A stretch of DNA of 64,000 bases from Nocardiopsis flavescens (GTDB lineage: Bacteria > Actinomycetota > Actinomycetes > Streptosporangiales > Streptosporangiaceae): NCBI RefSeq assembly GCF_900141985.1, contig NZ_FQZK01000001.1, forward strand, positions 372,001-436,000, in the 5' to 3' direction. A program made the translations under genes and the position numbers. Shown here in pieces: positions 1 to 7,748 of this stretch. The stretch's first letter is position 1; every line of letters starts with the position of its first letter. The notes beneath the pieces were generated by a model, which saw only the letters and a list, made by a program, of their open reading frames with translations, did not search any database and was not told the origin of the DNA.

Positions 1-669
1 AGCGAGGCCGAGCGCTTCAAGAGCACGTACCTGCCGCACTGGACCTTCGACGCCCAGACGGAGTCGGACTACCGGGGCCAGCGCGGCGAGTACTACTGGG
101 TGACCGAGACCTACACGACCACGGAGAACGGCAAGTCGGTCACGAAGACCCGGCAGGTCCGCAAGACCCGCTGGTACCCGGCCCGGGGCCGGGTGTCGCG
201 CTTCTTCGACGACGTGCTGGTCAACGGCACCACCCAGGTGTCGCCGGAGAAGGTGGACGCGCTCAAGCCGTGGCCGCTGGACAAGGCGCGGCCCTACGCG
301 CACGAGTTCCTGGCGGGGCACGAGGCGCTGCGCTACGACGTGGAGCCCGAACAGGGCCTGGAGGCGGCCAAGCAGGTCATGGCCGGGACCATCCACCAGG
401 ACTGCAAGCGCGACATCGGCGGCGACGAGCAGCGGGTGACGTCGGTGGACACCGCCTACTCGCGGGTCACCGGCAAGCTGCTGCTGGTCCCGGTGTGGGC
501 GGGGGCCTACCTGCACGGCGGGAAGACCTGGCAGATCGTGGTCAACGGGTGCACCGGCGAGGTCCAGGGCGAGCGCCCGTACTCGGCCGCCAAGATCACG
601 GCGGCGGTGCTGGCCGCGCTCCTGGTCATCGCCCTGGCGGTGTTCCTGTTCGTGCAGTACGGGGGCTGA
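1..669 (+). CDS. Membrane-anchored conserved hypothetical protein, 5'-truncated
   Basis: The reading frame is open from the first base, so the start lies outside the window; 222 codons are visible. The visible part is a soluble domain rich in Tyr, Trp and basic residues (for example WYPARGRVSRFFDD), ending in one hydrophobic helix (about the last 25 residues) and a short tail, so the protein is probably anchored by its C-terminus. From memory it resembles actinobacterial proteins annotated as zinc-ribbon or PriA-like, whose Cys-rich ribbon would lie in the missing N-terminus. No catalytic motif is visible and I assign no function. It is convergent with the ArsR-type gene downstream. Confidence 0.75.
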   Translation, partial: SEAERFKSTYLPHWTFDAQTESDYRGQRGEYYWVTETYTTTENGKSVTKTRQVRKTRWYPARGRVSRFFDDVLVNGTTQVSPEKVDALKPWPLDKARPYAHEFLAGHEALRYDVEPEQGLEAAKQVMAGTIHQDCKRDIGGDEQRVTSVDTAYSRVTGKLLLVPVWAGAYLHGGKTWQIVVNGCTGEVQGERPYSAAKITAAVLAALLVIALAVFLFVQYGG

Positions 670-948
670 CGGGGGCCGTCCCGGCCACGGGGCGTCGGCG
701 CGACGGGCGTCGGCGCCCCGTTCCACGTCCGGGTCCGGGGGCGGGAGAGGCCGTCCCGCACCGTTCCACGTCCAGGGCCGGGGAAGGCCGTCCCGCACCG
801 TTCCGGGCCCGCGCACCGGCACGGGTCACCCGGCGTACGGCCGCCCCGCAGCCGCCATGGCGCGCCGCCGCGGATCGGGGCCCGGGCCTCGGGCCACGGG
901 GCCGGACGGGCCCGCCCCGCGCGGTCCCCGCGCCGCTCCCGCCACGGG
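670..948. repeat. Convergent intergenic spacer with imperfect direct repeats
   Basis: No gene is supportable between the truncated gene and the ArsR-type gene. The spacer holds about 40-bp imperfect direct repeats: CCGTTCCACGTCC followed by CCGGGG and then GGCCGTCCCGCA occurs at about 718-760 and again at 761-797, with a decayed third start at 798. Such repeats recur in other convergent spacers of this window. They may act as termination or mRNA 3'-end structures; that is inference. Confidence 0.5.
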
Positions 949-1518
949 TCAGTCCCGGGCCTGCGGGCCCGGGGGCCGGTGCAGCAGGAACATGCCGCTG
1001 TAACGGGGGTGCTCCCGCCTGCCGTCGTCGGTGGCGACGAACTCGTCCAGGACGGCGACGATGCGGCGGTCGAGTTCGGCCACGTCCTCGTCGGACAGGT
1101 GCAGGGAGAACCGGGAGAACGTGCGCACCGACTCGGGCCCGGCCTCGTCCAGCTCGCGGCGGAAGGCCTGGACGGGGGCGTGCGCGGCGGGGGCGCCGGC
1201 GTCCTGGAGCGGGCTCTCCAGCCACCAGGTCTCCCCCGTGGACCGGTAGGGCTTCTCCAGGGCGCCGCTGGGGCCGGTGCGCGGGGTACCCGGGACGAGG
1301 AAGCCCACGGCGACCAGGCGCCGCACGTGGTACAGCACGGTGCCGGGACTGACGCCGAGGCGTTCGGCCAGCTCCTTGTTGGTGAGCTCCTCCAGGCACA
1401 GGCGCAGGATGCGGACCCGCAGCGGGTGGCCCAGGGCCCTGGTCTCCTCGGGGGTGGCGGGCCGCCGCGCGCGCACGGGGACGCCGGGTTCGGGGGCGGC
1501 CTGCTCTGCATCTGCCAT
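949..1518 (-). CDS. ArsR-like winged-helix transcriptional regulator
   Basis: A 189-residue protein with an N-terminal winged helix-turn-helix at about residues 20-95. The segment HPLRVRILRLCLEE, then a recognition region NKELAERLGVSPGTVLYHVR, is typical of ArsR/helix_turn_helix_5 regulators that control neighbouring transporters. The C-terminal half is acidic with no metal-binding Cys motif, so a metal ligand is not indicated. The ATG at 1518 was chosen because it leaves the operator region free. It is divergent from an MFS exporter 73 bp away and most likely represses it and itself. The effector cannot be read from the sequence. Confidence 0.85.
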   Translation of the reverse strand: MADAEQAAPEPGVPVRARRPATPEETRALGHPLRVRILRLCLEELTNKELAERLGVSPGTVLYHVRRLVAVGFLVPGTPRTGPSGALEKPYRSTGETWWLESPLQDAGAPAAHAPVQAFRRELDEAGPESVRTFSRFSLHLSDEDVAELDRRIVAVLDEFVATDDGRREHPRYSGMFLLHRPPGPQARD

Positions 1519-1534
1519 GGCCCCAGGGTAACAA

Positions 1535-1572
1535 CGATCGAGTTTCATAGAATCGATTGAGTTTTCTCGATC
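1535..1572. promoter_or_regulatory. Probable operator for the ArsR-type regulator / MFS promoter region
   Basis: The 73-bp divergent spacer is AT-rich against its surroundings. It carries a perfect 7-bp inverted repeat, GATCGAG (1536-1542) and CTCGATC (1566-1572). Inside it is a direct repeat CGATYGAGTTT at 1535-1545 and 1554-1564, two helical turns apart. Position and symmetry suggest the regulator's binding site. Confidence 0.55.
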
Positions 1573-1591
1573 ACCCTGCCAGGATCGGGCC

Positions 1592-2830
1592 ATGACCTCC
1601 ACCCCCCGCTCCACGGGCCTGGGACGCCCGTTCTGGAGCCTGTGGTCCTCCTCGTCCCTGTCCAACCTGGCGGACGGCGTCCTCAAGGTCGCCCTCCCGC
1701 TGGCCGCCCTGCGCTTCACCGACGCGCCGCTCCTCATCGCCGGCGTCAGCCTGGCCCTGACCCTGCCCTGGCTGCTGTTCGCCCTGCCCGCCGGGGCCCT
1801 GGCCGACCGGCTGGACCGGCGCCGGGTGATGCTCGCCGCCAACACCGTCCGGGCCGTGCTGGCCGCCCTGCTGGCGCTGTCGCTGCTCACCGGGCTGGGC
1901 GGGATCTGGGCGCTGTACGCCGCCGCCCTGTGCGTGGGCGTCACCGAGACCCTCTACGACACCTCGGCCCAGTCGATCCTGCCCCAGCTGGTCCCCCGCG
2001 AGCGGCTCGACCACGCCAACGGGAGGCTGCACGCCACCGAGATGGCCATGAACCAGTTCGTCGGCCCTCCCCTGGGCGGCTTTTTGGTGGCGGCCGGGCT
2101 GGCCCTGTCCCTGGCCGCCCCGGCTGCGCTGTGGCTGGTCGCGGTGGGTGCGCTGCTCCTGGTCCGGGGCCGGTTCCGGGTCGAACGCGAGCGGCCCACC
2201 ACCCTGCGCGCCGACATCGCCGAGGGGCTGCGCTACCTGTGGCGGCACCGGCTGCTGCGGGCGTTCGCCGCGATGGTCGGGCTCAGCAACTTCGGGACCA
2301 GCGCGGTCTTCGCCGTGTTCGTGCTCTACGCGGTGGGCCCGGACTCCCCCATGGGACTGAGCGAGCCCGCCTACGGCCTGCTGCTCACCACCACCGCCCT
2401 GGGGATCATCCTGGGCTCCCTCGCCGCCGCGGGCGCGGTACGCCTGCTGCGCCGGTCGTGGGCGCTGCGCGCCTCCTCGGTGGCCTTCGTGGCGCTGGTG
2501 GGGGTGCCCGCACTGACCGCGAACCCCTACGTCATCGGCGCCGGGTTCTTCGCCGGCGGGGTCGGCATCGCCGTATGGAACGTGATCACGGTGTCGCTGC
2601 GCCAGCGGATCACGCCCGACCGCATGCTCGGCCGGCTCAACAGCGGCTACCGGCTGCTGGCCTGGGGCACCATGCCCCTGGGCGCCGCCGCGGGCGGGGC
2701 CGTCGCCCAGTTCGCCGGGCTGACCTGGGTGTTCGTGTCCATGGCCGTCCTGACGGCGGTGATCCCGGTGTGGCTGCTGTTCATCGGCGACGCCGACATG
2801 GACCGGGCCGAGGCCGCGGGCACGCGGTGA
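1592..2830 (+). CDS. MFS efflux transporter
   Basis: A 412-residue integral membrane protein with about twelve hydrophobic helices. The loop between helices 2 and 3 carries ADRLDRRRVM, the MFS signature, and a central hydrophilic loop separates the two six-helix halves (about residues 190-210). It resembles the EntS/multidrug-type exporters of the major facilitator superfamily. It starts with ATG 73 bp from the divergent ArsR-type gene, which probably regulates it. The substrate is unknown; export of a toxic compound is the usual role of such a pair. Confidence 0.85.
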   Translation: MTSTPRSTGLGRPFWSLWSSSSLSNLADGVLKVALPLAALRFTDAPLLIAGVSLALTLPWLLFALPAGALADRLDRRRVMLAANTVRAVLAALLALSLLTGLGGIWALYAAALCVGVTETLYDTSAQSILPQLVPRERLDHANGRLHATEMAMNQFVGPPLGGFLVAAGLALSLAAPAALWLVAVGALLLVRGRFRVERERPTTLRADIAEGLRYLWRHRLLRAFAAMVGLSNFGTSAVFAVFVLYAVGPDSPMGLSEPAYGLLLTTTALGIILGSLAAAGAVRLLRRSWALRASSVAFVALVGVPALTANPYVIGAGFFAGGVGIAVWNVITVSLRQRITPDRMLGRLNSGYRLLAWGTMPLGAAAGGAVAQFAGLTWVFVSMAVLTAVIPVWLLFIGDADMDRAEAAGTR

Positions 2831-2872
2831 AAAGCGCTGGACCGCCGTCCGCCGCTCCACCACCATGGCCCC

Positions 2873-3664
2873 ATGGCACCGACCCCTCGCCCCGAGCGCC
2901 CCGGCCCCGACACGGAGGTCCTGCACGGCGGCAACACCTCCGGCCCCGTCCTGCGCGTGGGCGGCACCGTCCGCAAGCGGTGGCACCGGGCCGCGCCGTC
3001 GGTCGTCCACCTGCTGCGCCACCTGGAGAAGAACGGGTATGAGGCGGCGCCGCGCTCCTACGGGCGCTCCCTGACCGGGGACCAGCTGCTGGAGTACGTG
3101 CCCGGGACCCTGGCCGACCAGGGTCCGCCGCTGACCGCCGACGAGCTGCACCGGCTGGGCGGTCTGGTCCGGCGGCTGCACGACCTCACCGCCGGGCACG
3201 GGCCGCGCCACCCGCAGCAGGCGGTGTGGGACGTGGCGATCCCGGATCCGCGCGAGGAGGTGGTCTGCCACAACGATCTGGCCCCGTGGAACCTGGTGCG
3301 CGACGGCGACCGCTGGGTGTTCATCGACTGGGACGGGGCCGGGCCGGGCACCCGCACGGGCGACCTCGGCTACGCCGCGCACGGGTTCGTGCCCCTGCAC
3401 GCGGGCGGCAACCCGGACGCGGACGGGGCACGGCTGTGCGCGCTGGCCGACGGCTACGGCTGCGACCGCGCCCAGCGGGAGGAGCTGCCCGACGCGGTCC
3501 TGCACCGGGTGCGCGGCATGTACGACCTGCTGGTGGAGGGCGGGCGCACCGGCCGCGCCCCCTGGGCCGGCCTGTACGCGCAGGGCCACGCCGACCACTG
3601 GGGCCCGGCGGCGGACTACGTCGCACGCCACCGCGACCGGTGGCGGGCGGCCCTGCTCCGCTAG
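2873..3664 (+). CDS. Aminoglycoside phosphotransferase (APH)-fold kinase
   Basis: 263 residues. The catalytic loop is visible as CHNDLAPWNLV (the HxDxxxxN signature in its N-D variant) at about residues 133-143, followed by FIDWDGAGPG, which supplies the metal-binding Asp. The N-terminal lobe is short and the nucleotide-binding lysine is not obvious. The family covers antibiotic kinases as well as choline, homoserine and fructosamine kinases, so resistance cannot be assumed. It follows the MFS gene by 42 bp and may be co-transcribed. Confidence 0.8.
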   Translation: MAPTPRPERPGPDTEVLHGGNTSGPVLRVGGTVRKRWHRAAPSVVHLLRHLEKNGYEAAPRSYGRSLTGDQLLEYVPGTLADQGPPLTADELHRLGGLVRRLHDLTAGHGPRHPQQAVWDVAIPDPREEVVCHNDLAPWNLVRDGDRWVFIDWDGAGPGTRTGDLGYAAHGFVPLHAGGNPDADGARLCALADGYGCDRAQREELPDAVLHRVRGMYDLLVEGGRTGRAPWAGLYAQGHADHWGPAADYVARHRDRWRAALLR

Positions 3665-3713
3665 GGCCCGAGTCGGGGCCTCCCCCGCACCGGGCGGCGC
3701 CGGCGGAACACCG

Positions 3714-3731
3714 CGTGCCCGGGCGGGCACG
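3714..3731. terminator. Hairpin between convergent genes
   Basis: CGTGCCCG and CGGGCACG form an 8-bp stem with a 2-nt loop between the convergent APH-fold and methyltransferase genes. There is no U-tract, which is common in high-GC actinomycetes. Confidence 0.4.
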
Positions 3732-3769
3732 GCCGTGGAGCGACGGTCCGCGGCTCCGGGGAAGGGGCC

Positions 3770-4471
3770 CTACACGGCGCGCCAGGCGTAGGCCGCCGAG
3801 ACCGGGTGGCCGCGGTACCTCTCCCACTTCGGCTTGGCCGCCACCCAGGCGTCGTCCACCACCCCCTCGACCATGTCCACCGGGGTCCACCCGGCGTCCA
3901 GGGCGGCACGTAGCTGCCCGCTGACCAGGTGCACGTGGGTGGCGATGGCCACCGGCTCCCCCGAGGCGTCGGTGTAGTGCGTGGGCATCCCCGACACCAT
4001 GGCGAACTGCGGGTGGTACGACGCCAGCAGGAACACGCCGCCGGGGCGGACCAGGCGGCGCGCCTCGGCGTAGAACGGCGCCAGGTCGGGCAGGTGCTCG
4101 TCGATGAGCGAGGACACGACCAGGTCGTAGGCGCCGCCCGCCAGCCCGGTGTCGCGCACATCGCCCTCCACCAGGCAGGTGTGGGCGCCGCGCCCGCGGG
4201 CCCCCGCCAGCATGCCCGGGCTCAGGTCCACGCCGTCGATGTCGCCCGCCACGCCCTTGCCGCGCAGCCAGGCGGCGGTGCGCCCGGTCCCGCAGCCCAG
4301 GTCGGCGACGCGGCGCACCCGCGGCCAGTCGGGCGGGGGCAGCCGCTCCAGCAGCCCCAGGTCCATGGCGTCGAGCACCGAGTCCTCGTAGGTGGCCGAC
4401 CAGCCGTCGTAGCCGGTGGCGACGTCGACGGTGCGGTAGTGGCGGGTGTCGTAGGCGGAGAAGTCGAGCAT
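3770..4471 (-). CDS. Class I SAM-dependent methyltransferase
   Basis: 233 residues. Motif I, VADLGCGTGRTAAWL (about residues 54-68), and the acidic residue after strand 2 (DGVDLSPGML) define a Rossmann-fold S-adenosylmethionine methyltransferase of the Methyltransf_11/25 type. The C-terminal region has an RPGG post-motif, as in many small-molecule methyltransferases. Nothing visible fixes the substrate. The ATG at 4471 lies 90 bp from the divergent leader ORF of the erm gene. Confidence 0.8.
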   Translation of the reverse strand: MLDFSAYDTRHYRTVDVATGYDGWSATYEDSVLDAMDLGLLERLPPPDWPRVRRVADLGCGTGRTAAWLRGKGVAGDIDGVDLSPGMLAGARGRGAHTCLVEGDVRDTGLAGGAYDLVVSSLIDEHLPDLAPFYAEARRLVRPGGVFLLASYHPQFAMVSGMPTHYTDASGEPVAIATHVHLVSGQLRAALDAGWTPVDMVEGVVDDAWVAAKPKWERYRGHPVSAAYAWRAV

Positions 4472-4513
4472 GGGGCCGAGTATCGCCGGTCCGCTCCCGC
4501 GTGCGCGAGCGAT

Positions 4514-4554
4514 TAATAAATGCGTTGCCCGCCGCGGGGCCGCCGCTCTACGGT
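4514..4554 (+). promoter_or_regulatory. WhiB7-type promoter of the erm leader
   Basis: The spacer upstream of erm has an AT-rich tract (TTAATAAAT, 4513-4521) three bases before a -35-like TTGCCC (4525-4530). An 18-bp spacer separates it from a -10 TACGGT (4549-4554). An A/T run immediately upstream of a TTGC-type -35 is the known WhiB7/WblC promoter layout of actinobacterial ribosome-protection genes. The predicted +1 is base 4561, the A of the leader ATG. Confidence 0.55.
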
Positions 4555-4560
4555 GGGCCC

Positions 4561-4659
4561 ATGGCAGCCTTCTTCGGCGTGACCGACCGTGCCCCGGCCC
4601 GGTCCGCGCACGCCCACGCCTTCGACCTCCGGCCCCGCCCCAGCGGCTCGGGCCGGTAA
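4561..4659 (+). CDS. Probable leaderless 32-codon leader peptide (uORF) of the erm gene
   Basis: An ATG-to-TAA ORF of 32 codons (beginning MAAFFGVTDR) starts exactly where transcription should begin from the predicted promoter, so it would be translated leaderlessly. It ends 246 bp before erm. erm and WblC-regulon genes are commonly controlled by ribosome-mediated attenuation on short upstream ORFs, and this arrangement fits that model. The assignment rests on position and on the hairpins that follow, not on recognised homology. Confidence 0.5.
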   Translation: MAAFFGVTDRAPARSAHAHAFDLRPRPSGSGR

Positions 4660-4675
4660 CGGGACCCCTCCGAGA

Positions 4676-4735
4676 GCACCGCCGTTCCCGCACCTTCCCC
4701 GGTGCGACGTCGGCGGTGCCAGGGGGCCGTCCCCC
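4676..4735 (+). promoter_or_regulatory. Candidate attenuator hairpins in the erm leader
   Basis: Downstream of the leader ORF, GCACCGCCG (4676-4684) pairs perfectly with CGGCGGTGC (4711-4719). Inside it, CGCACC (4689-4694) pairs with GGTGCG (4701-4706). A following GGGGG-CCGT-CCCCC hairpin spans 4722-4735. Nested or successive stems between a uORF and a resistance gene suggest drug-responsive transcription or translation attenuation. The alternative fold cannot be established by eye. Confidence 0.45.
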
Positions 4736-4905
4736 GTCGTCACCGCTGTGAACGCGCCCCGGTCCGGGCCCGACCGTGTCCCCTCTCTTTCCGGGACGGG
4801 TCGTCCGGCCTCCGCCTCCGTGTGCCCGCCTGTCCGCGGGCCGCCGCTCCGCCGTGCCGCCCGTCCCCCGACGCCGCCCTCCAGGGCGGCCGGCAAGGAC
4901 CTCTC

Positions 4906-5679
4906 GTGGTGCGCACCGAACGCTCCGGCAACACCCGCCGGCGCCTGTCCCAGAACTTCCTCACCGACCCCGCGACCGCCCGCCGCGTGGTGCGGCTGGC
5001 CGGGGTGGACCCCGGCGGCCTCGTGCTGGAGGTGGGCCCCGGCGACGGCGCCCTCACCCGCTTCCTCGCCCCGGCCGCGGGGCGCCTGACCGCCTATGAG
5101 ATCGACCCCCGCCTCGCCGGGCGGATCTCCCGCCGCCACCCGGGCGTGCGCGTGGTCCGGGCCGACTTCACCCGGGCCCGCCCCCCGCGCGAGCCGTTCT
5201 CCGTGGTGGGGAACATCCCCTACTCCCGGACCGCCGACATCGTGCGCTGGTGCCTGGCGGCGCCGGCGCTGACCGGGGCGACCCTGATCACCCAGTGGGA
5301 GTACGCGGCCAAGCGGACCGGAGGCCACGGCCGCTGGAGCCGCCTGACCGTGCTCACGTGGCCGCGCTGGTCGTGGGAGGCGGCGGGCCGCATCCCCCGC
5401 CACCGGTTCCACCCGGTGCCGCGGGTGGACGCCGGGATCCTGCTGCTGCGCCGCCGCACCGCACCGCTGCTCGACCCGGACGACGCCGAGGGCTACCGCC
5501 GCCTGGTGGAGCTGGGGTTCTCCGGGCTGGGCGGCTCGCTGCGGGCCTCCCTGCGCCGCGCCCACCCGGCCCGCCGGGTGGACCGGGCGCTGGAGGCCGC
5601 CGGGGTGCGCGGCGACACCGCGGTCGGGTTCGTCTCCCCCGACCGGTGGGTGACGGTGTACCGGCACCTGCGCGGCTGA
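4906..5679 (+). CDS. erm: Erm-type 23S rRNA adenine-N6 methyltransferase
   Basis: 257 residues with the full RrnaAD/Erm signature: SQNFLTDP near the N-terminus, SAM motif I EVGPGDGALT, and the catalytic NIPYSRTADI. The shortened C-terminal lobe is Erm-like rather than KsgA-like. It would mono- or dimethylate A2058 of 23S rRNA, giving macrolide-lincosamide-streptogramin B resistance. GTG at 4906 (or the next GTG, 4909) follows AAGGA (4895-4899) at suitable spacing; an upstream extension of the open frame lacks such a site. The long leader with a uORF suggests induction by antibiotic. No macrolide synthase is visible here, so it is probably intrinsic resistance. Confidence 0.85.
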   Translation: MVRTERSGNTRRRLSQNFLTDPATARRVVRLAGVDPGGLVLEVGPGDGALTRFLAPAAGRLTAYEIDPRLAGRISRRHPGVRVVRADFTRARPPREPFSVVGNIPYSRTADIVRWCLAAPALTGATLITQWEYAAKRTGGHGRWSRLTVLTWPRWSWEAAGRIPRHRFHPVPRVDAGILLLRRRTAPLLDPDDAEGYRRLVELGFSGLGGSLRASLRRAHPARRVDRALEAAGVRGDTAVGFVSPDRWVTVYRHLRG

Positions 5680-5687
5680 CGGTGCCA

Positions 5688-5743
5688 CGGGGGAGGTCCC
5701 GCCCGGGTTCCGCCCGGGCGGAACCCGGGCGGGACCTCCCCCG
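5688..5743. terminator. 56-bp perfect palindrome, bidirectional terminator
   Basis: Every base from 5688 to 5715 is complementary to the mirror base from 5743 to 5716, so the arms are 28 bp each with no unpaired spacer. It begins 9 bp after the erm stop and ends 104 bp before the end of the convergent treZ gene. It should terminate both transcripts. Its length and perfection are unusual for a terminator. Confidence 0.7.
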
Positions 5744-5846
5744 CACCGCCGGGCCCCGCGGCGCGCGGCCCGGTGCTCCCGGTCCCCGCACGCGCAGGAC
5801 CGCGAACCCGCGCCGACCGGGCCGCGGCGGCCGACGAGCCCTGACC

Positions 5847-7646
5847 TCACACGCGCAGGACCGCGAAGCACTCGCCCGGCACCCGCACGCGCGTCCCGTC
5901 GGTCTCCGGGGCGCCGCTGGCGAGCAGCACCTCCCGCGGGGCGGCGTCCAGCTCCACCGGGGCGGGTTCGCCGGACAGGTTGCACACCACCCGCAGCGAG
6001 CCGCGCACCAGCACCAGCCGGCGCCCGTCCTCGGAGGCCGCCACCGCGAACCGGTCCAGCCGCGGGTCCGACAGCTCCGGCTCGGCCCGGCGCAGCGCGA
6101 TGAGCGCCCGGTAGGCCTCCAGGACCGGGGCGTGCGGCTCCCGCCCCGGCTGGGACCAGTCCAGCACCGCCGCGTCCCGGGTGGCCGGGTCCATGGGGTC
6201 GGGGATCTCCGCGGTGTCCCACCCCAGCGCGGCGAACTCCCGCCGCCGCCCGTTGCGCACCCCCTCCACCAGGTCGGGGTCGGTGAACGACGCGAAGAAC
6301 GGCCAGGGGGTGGTGGCCGCCCACTCCTCGCCCATGAAGACCATCGGCGTGTAGGGCGAGCACAGCAGCAGCGCCGCGCCGCACACCAGCAGCCCCGGGG
6401 AGACGTGCTCGCCCATGCGGTCGCCGCGCGCCCGGTTGCCGATCTGGTCGTGCGTGGACAGGTAGCCCAGGAACCGGGAGCCGGGCACCCGCGCGGTGTC
6501 CACCGGCCGCCCGTGGGTGCGGCGGCGGAACGACGAGTACGTCCCCGCGTGCCGGAACACCCGGGTCAGCACGGCGGGCAGCACCCCGGGGCCGGCGAAG
6601 TCGGCGTAGTACCCGTGCGTCTCCCCGGTGAGCGCCACGTGCAGCGCGTGGTGCAGGTCGTCCGACCACTGGGCGGTCATCCCGGTCCCGCCGCCCTCCC
6701 GGGGCAGGACGGTGCGCGGGTCGTTGCGGTCGGACTCGGCGACCAGCGACAGCGGCCTCCCCAGGCCCGCGGCCAGGGTCTCCACCTCCGCGGACAGCTC
6801 CTCCAGGACCGGCACCGCGCGGTCGTCGCGCAGGGCGTGCACGGCGTCCAGCCGCAGGCCGTCCAGGTGGTACTCGCGCAGCCACTCCAGGGCGTTGTCG
6901 AGCACGAGGCGGCGCACCGGGTCGGAGTCGGGGCCGTCGAGGTTGAGGGAGGGGCCCCAGGCGTTCTCGCCGGAGAAGTAGGGGCCGAACCGGGGCAGGT
7001 AGGCGCCCGAGGGCCCCAGGTGGTTGTGGACCACGTCCAGCAGCACGGCCAGCCCGCGCCCGTGGCAGGCGTCCACGAACCCCTTGAGGGCGTCGGGGCC
7101 GCCGTAGGGCTCGTGCACCGCGTACCAGAGCACCCCGTCGTAGCCCCAGCCGTGGGTGCCGTCGAACGCGTTGACCGGCATCACCTCCACGTGGGTGACC
7201 CCCAGGTCGACCAGGTGGTCCAGCCGCTCCAGGGCCGACTCCAGGGTGCCCCCGGGGGTGAAGGTGCCGACGTGCATCTCGTACACGACGGCGCCCTCCA
7301 GGGGCCGTCCCGTCCAGGCGGCGTCGGTCCAGGCGAACGCGGCGTGGTCGTAGACCCGGCCCGGGGCGTGGACGCCGTCCGGCTGGTGCCGCGAGCGCGG
7401 GTCCGGCAGCGGGAGGGGGTCCTCGTCCAGCAGGTACGCGTAGGCGGTGCCGGGTCCGGCGCCGTCGACCCGGGTGCGCCACCAGCCGTCGGCGCCGCGC
7501 TCCATGTCCGCCACCCGGGGCTCCGGGTCCGCGGCCGTCCCCAGGCGCAGCCGCACCCGGTCGCGGTGCGGCGCCCACACCGCGAAGTCGCCGTCCACAC
7601 CCCTGCCGGGCAGGGGGGACCCGCCGGTCATCTCCGATTCGCTCAC
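5847..7646 (-). CDS. treZ: Malto-oligosyltrehalose trehalohydrolase
   Basis: About 599 residues, the normal length of TreZ. An N-terminal CBM48/E-set domain (FAVWAPHRDRVRLRL) precedes a GH13 barrel with YEMHVGTFTPGG, GLRLDAVHAL (nucleophile Asp), VAESDRND (acid/base Glu) and LSTHDQIGNRARGDR, and then a C-terminal beta domain. It releases trehalose from malto-oligosyltrehalose made by TreY. The GTG at 7646 is used; the ATG at 7631 and GTG at 7691 are alternatives, and none has a strong ribosome binding site. It is last in the treY-rlmA-treZ row. Confidence 0.9.
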   Translation of the reverse strand: MSESEMTGGSPLPGRGVDGDFAVWAPHRDRVRLRLGTAADPEPRVADMERGADGWWRTRVDGAGPGTAYAYLLDEDPLPLPDPRSRHQPDGVHAPGRVYDHAAFAWTDAAWTGRPLEGAVVYEMHVGTFTPGGTLESALERLDHLVDLGVTHVEVMPVNAFDGTHGWGYDGVLWYAVHEPYGGPDALKGFVDACHGRGLAVLLDVVHNHLGPSGAYLPRFGPYFSGENAWGPSLNLDGPDSDPVRRLVLDNALEWLREYHLDGLRLDAVHALRDDRAVPVLEELSAEVETLAAGLGRPLSLVAESDRNDPRTVLPREGGGTGMTAQWSDDLHHALHVALTGETHGYYADFAGPGVLPAVLTRVFRHAGTYSSFRRRTHGRPVDTARVPGSRFLGYLSTHDQIGNRARGDRMGEHVSPGLLVCGAALLLCSPYTPMVFMGEEWAATTPWPFFASFTDPDLVEGVRNGRRREFAALGWDTAEIPDPMDPATRDAAVLDWSQPGREPHAPVLEAYRALIALRRAEPELSDPRLDRFAVAASEDGRRLVLVRGSLRVVCNLSGEPAPVELDAAPREVLLASGAPETDGTRVRVPGECFAVLRV

Positions 7647-7748
7647 AGGCACGTGCCTACCCGAACGCGGCGCGGGCCACCCGCGCGACACACGGGACCG
7701 GGCCCGAAAGGCGGCCCGGACCGCGACCGGAACCGGGCCCGGGTCCGG

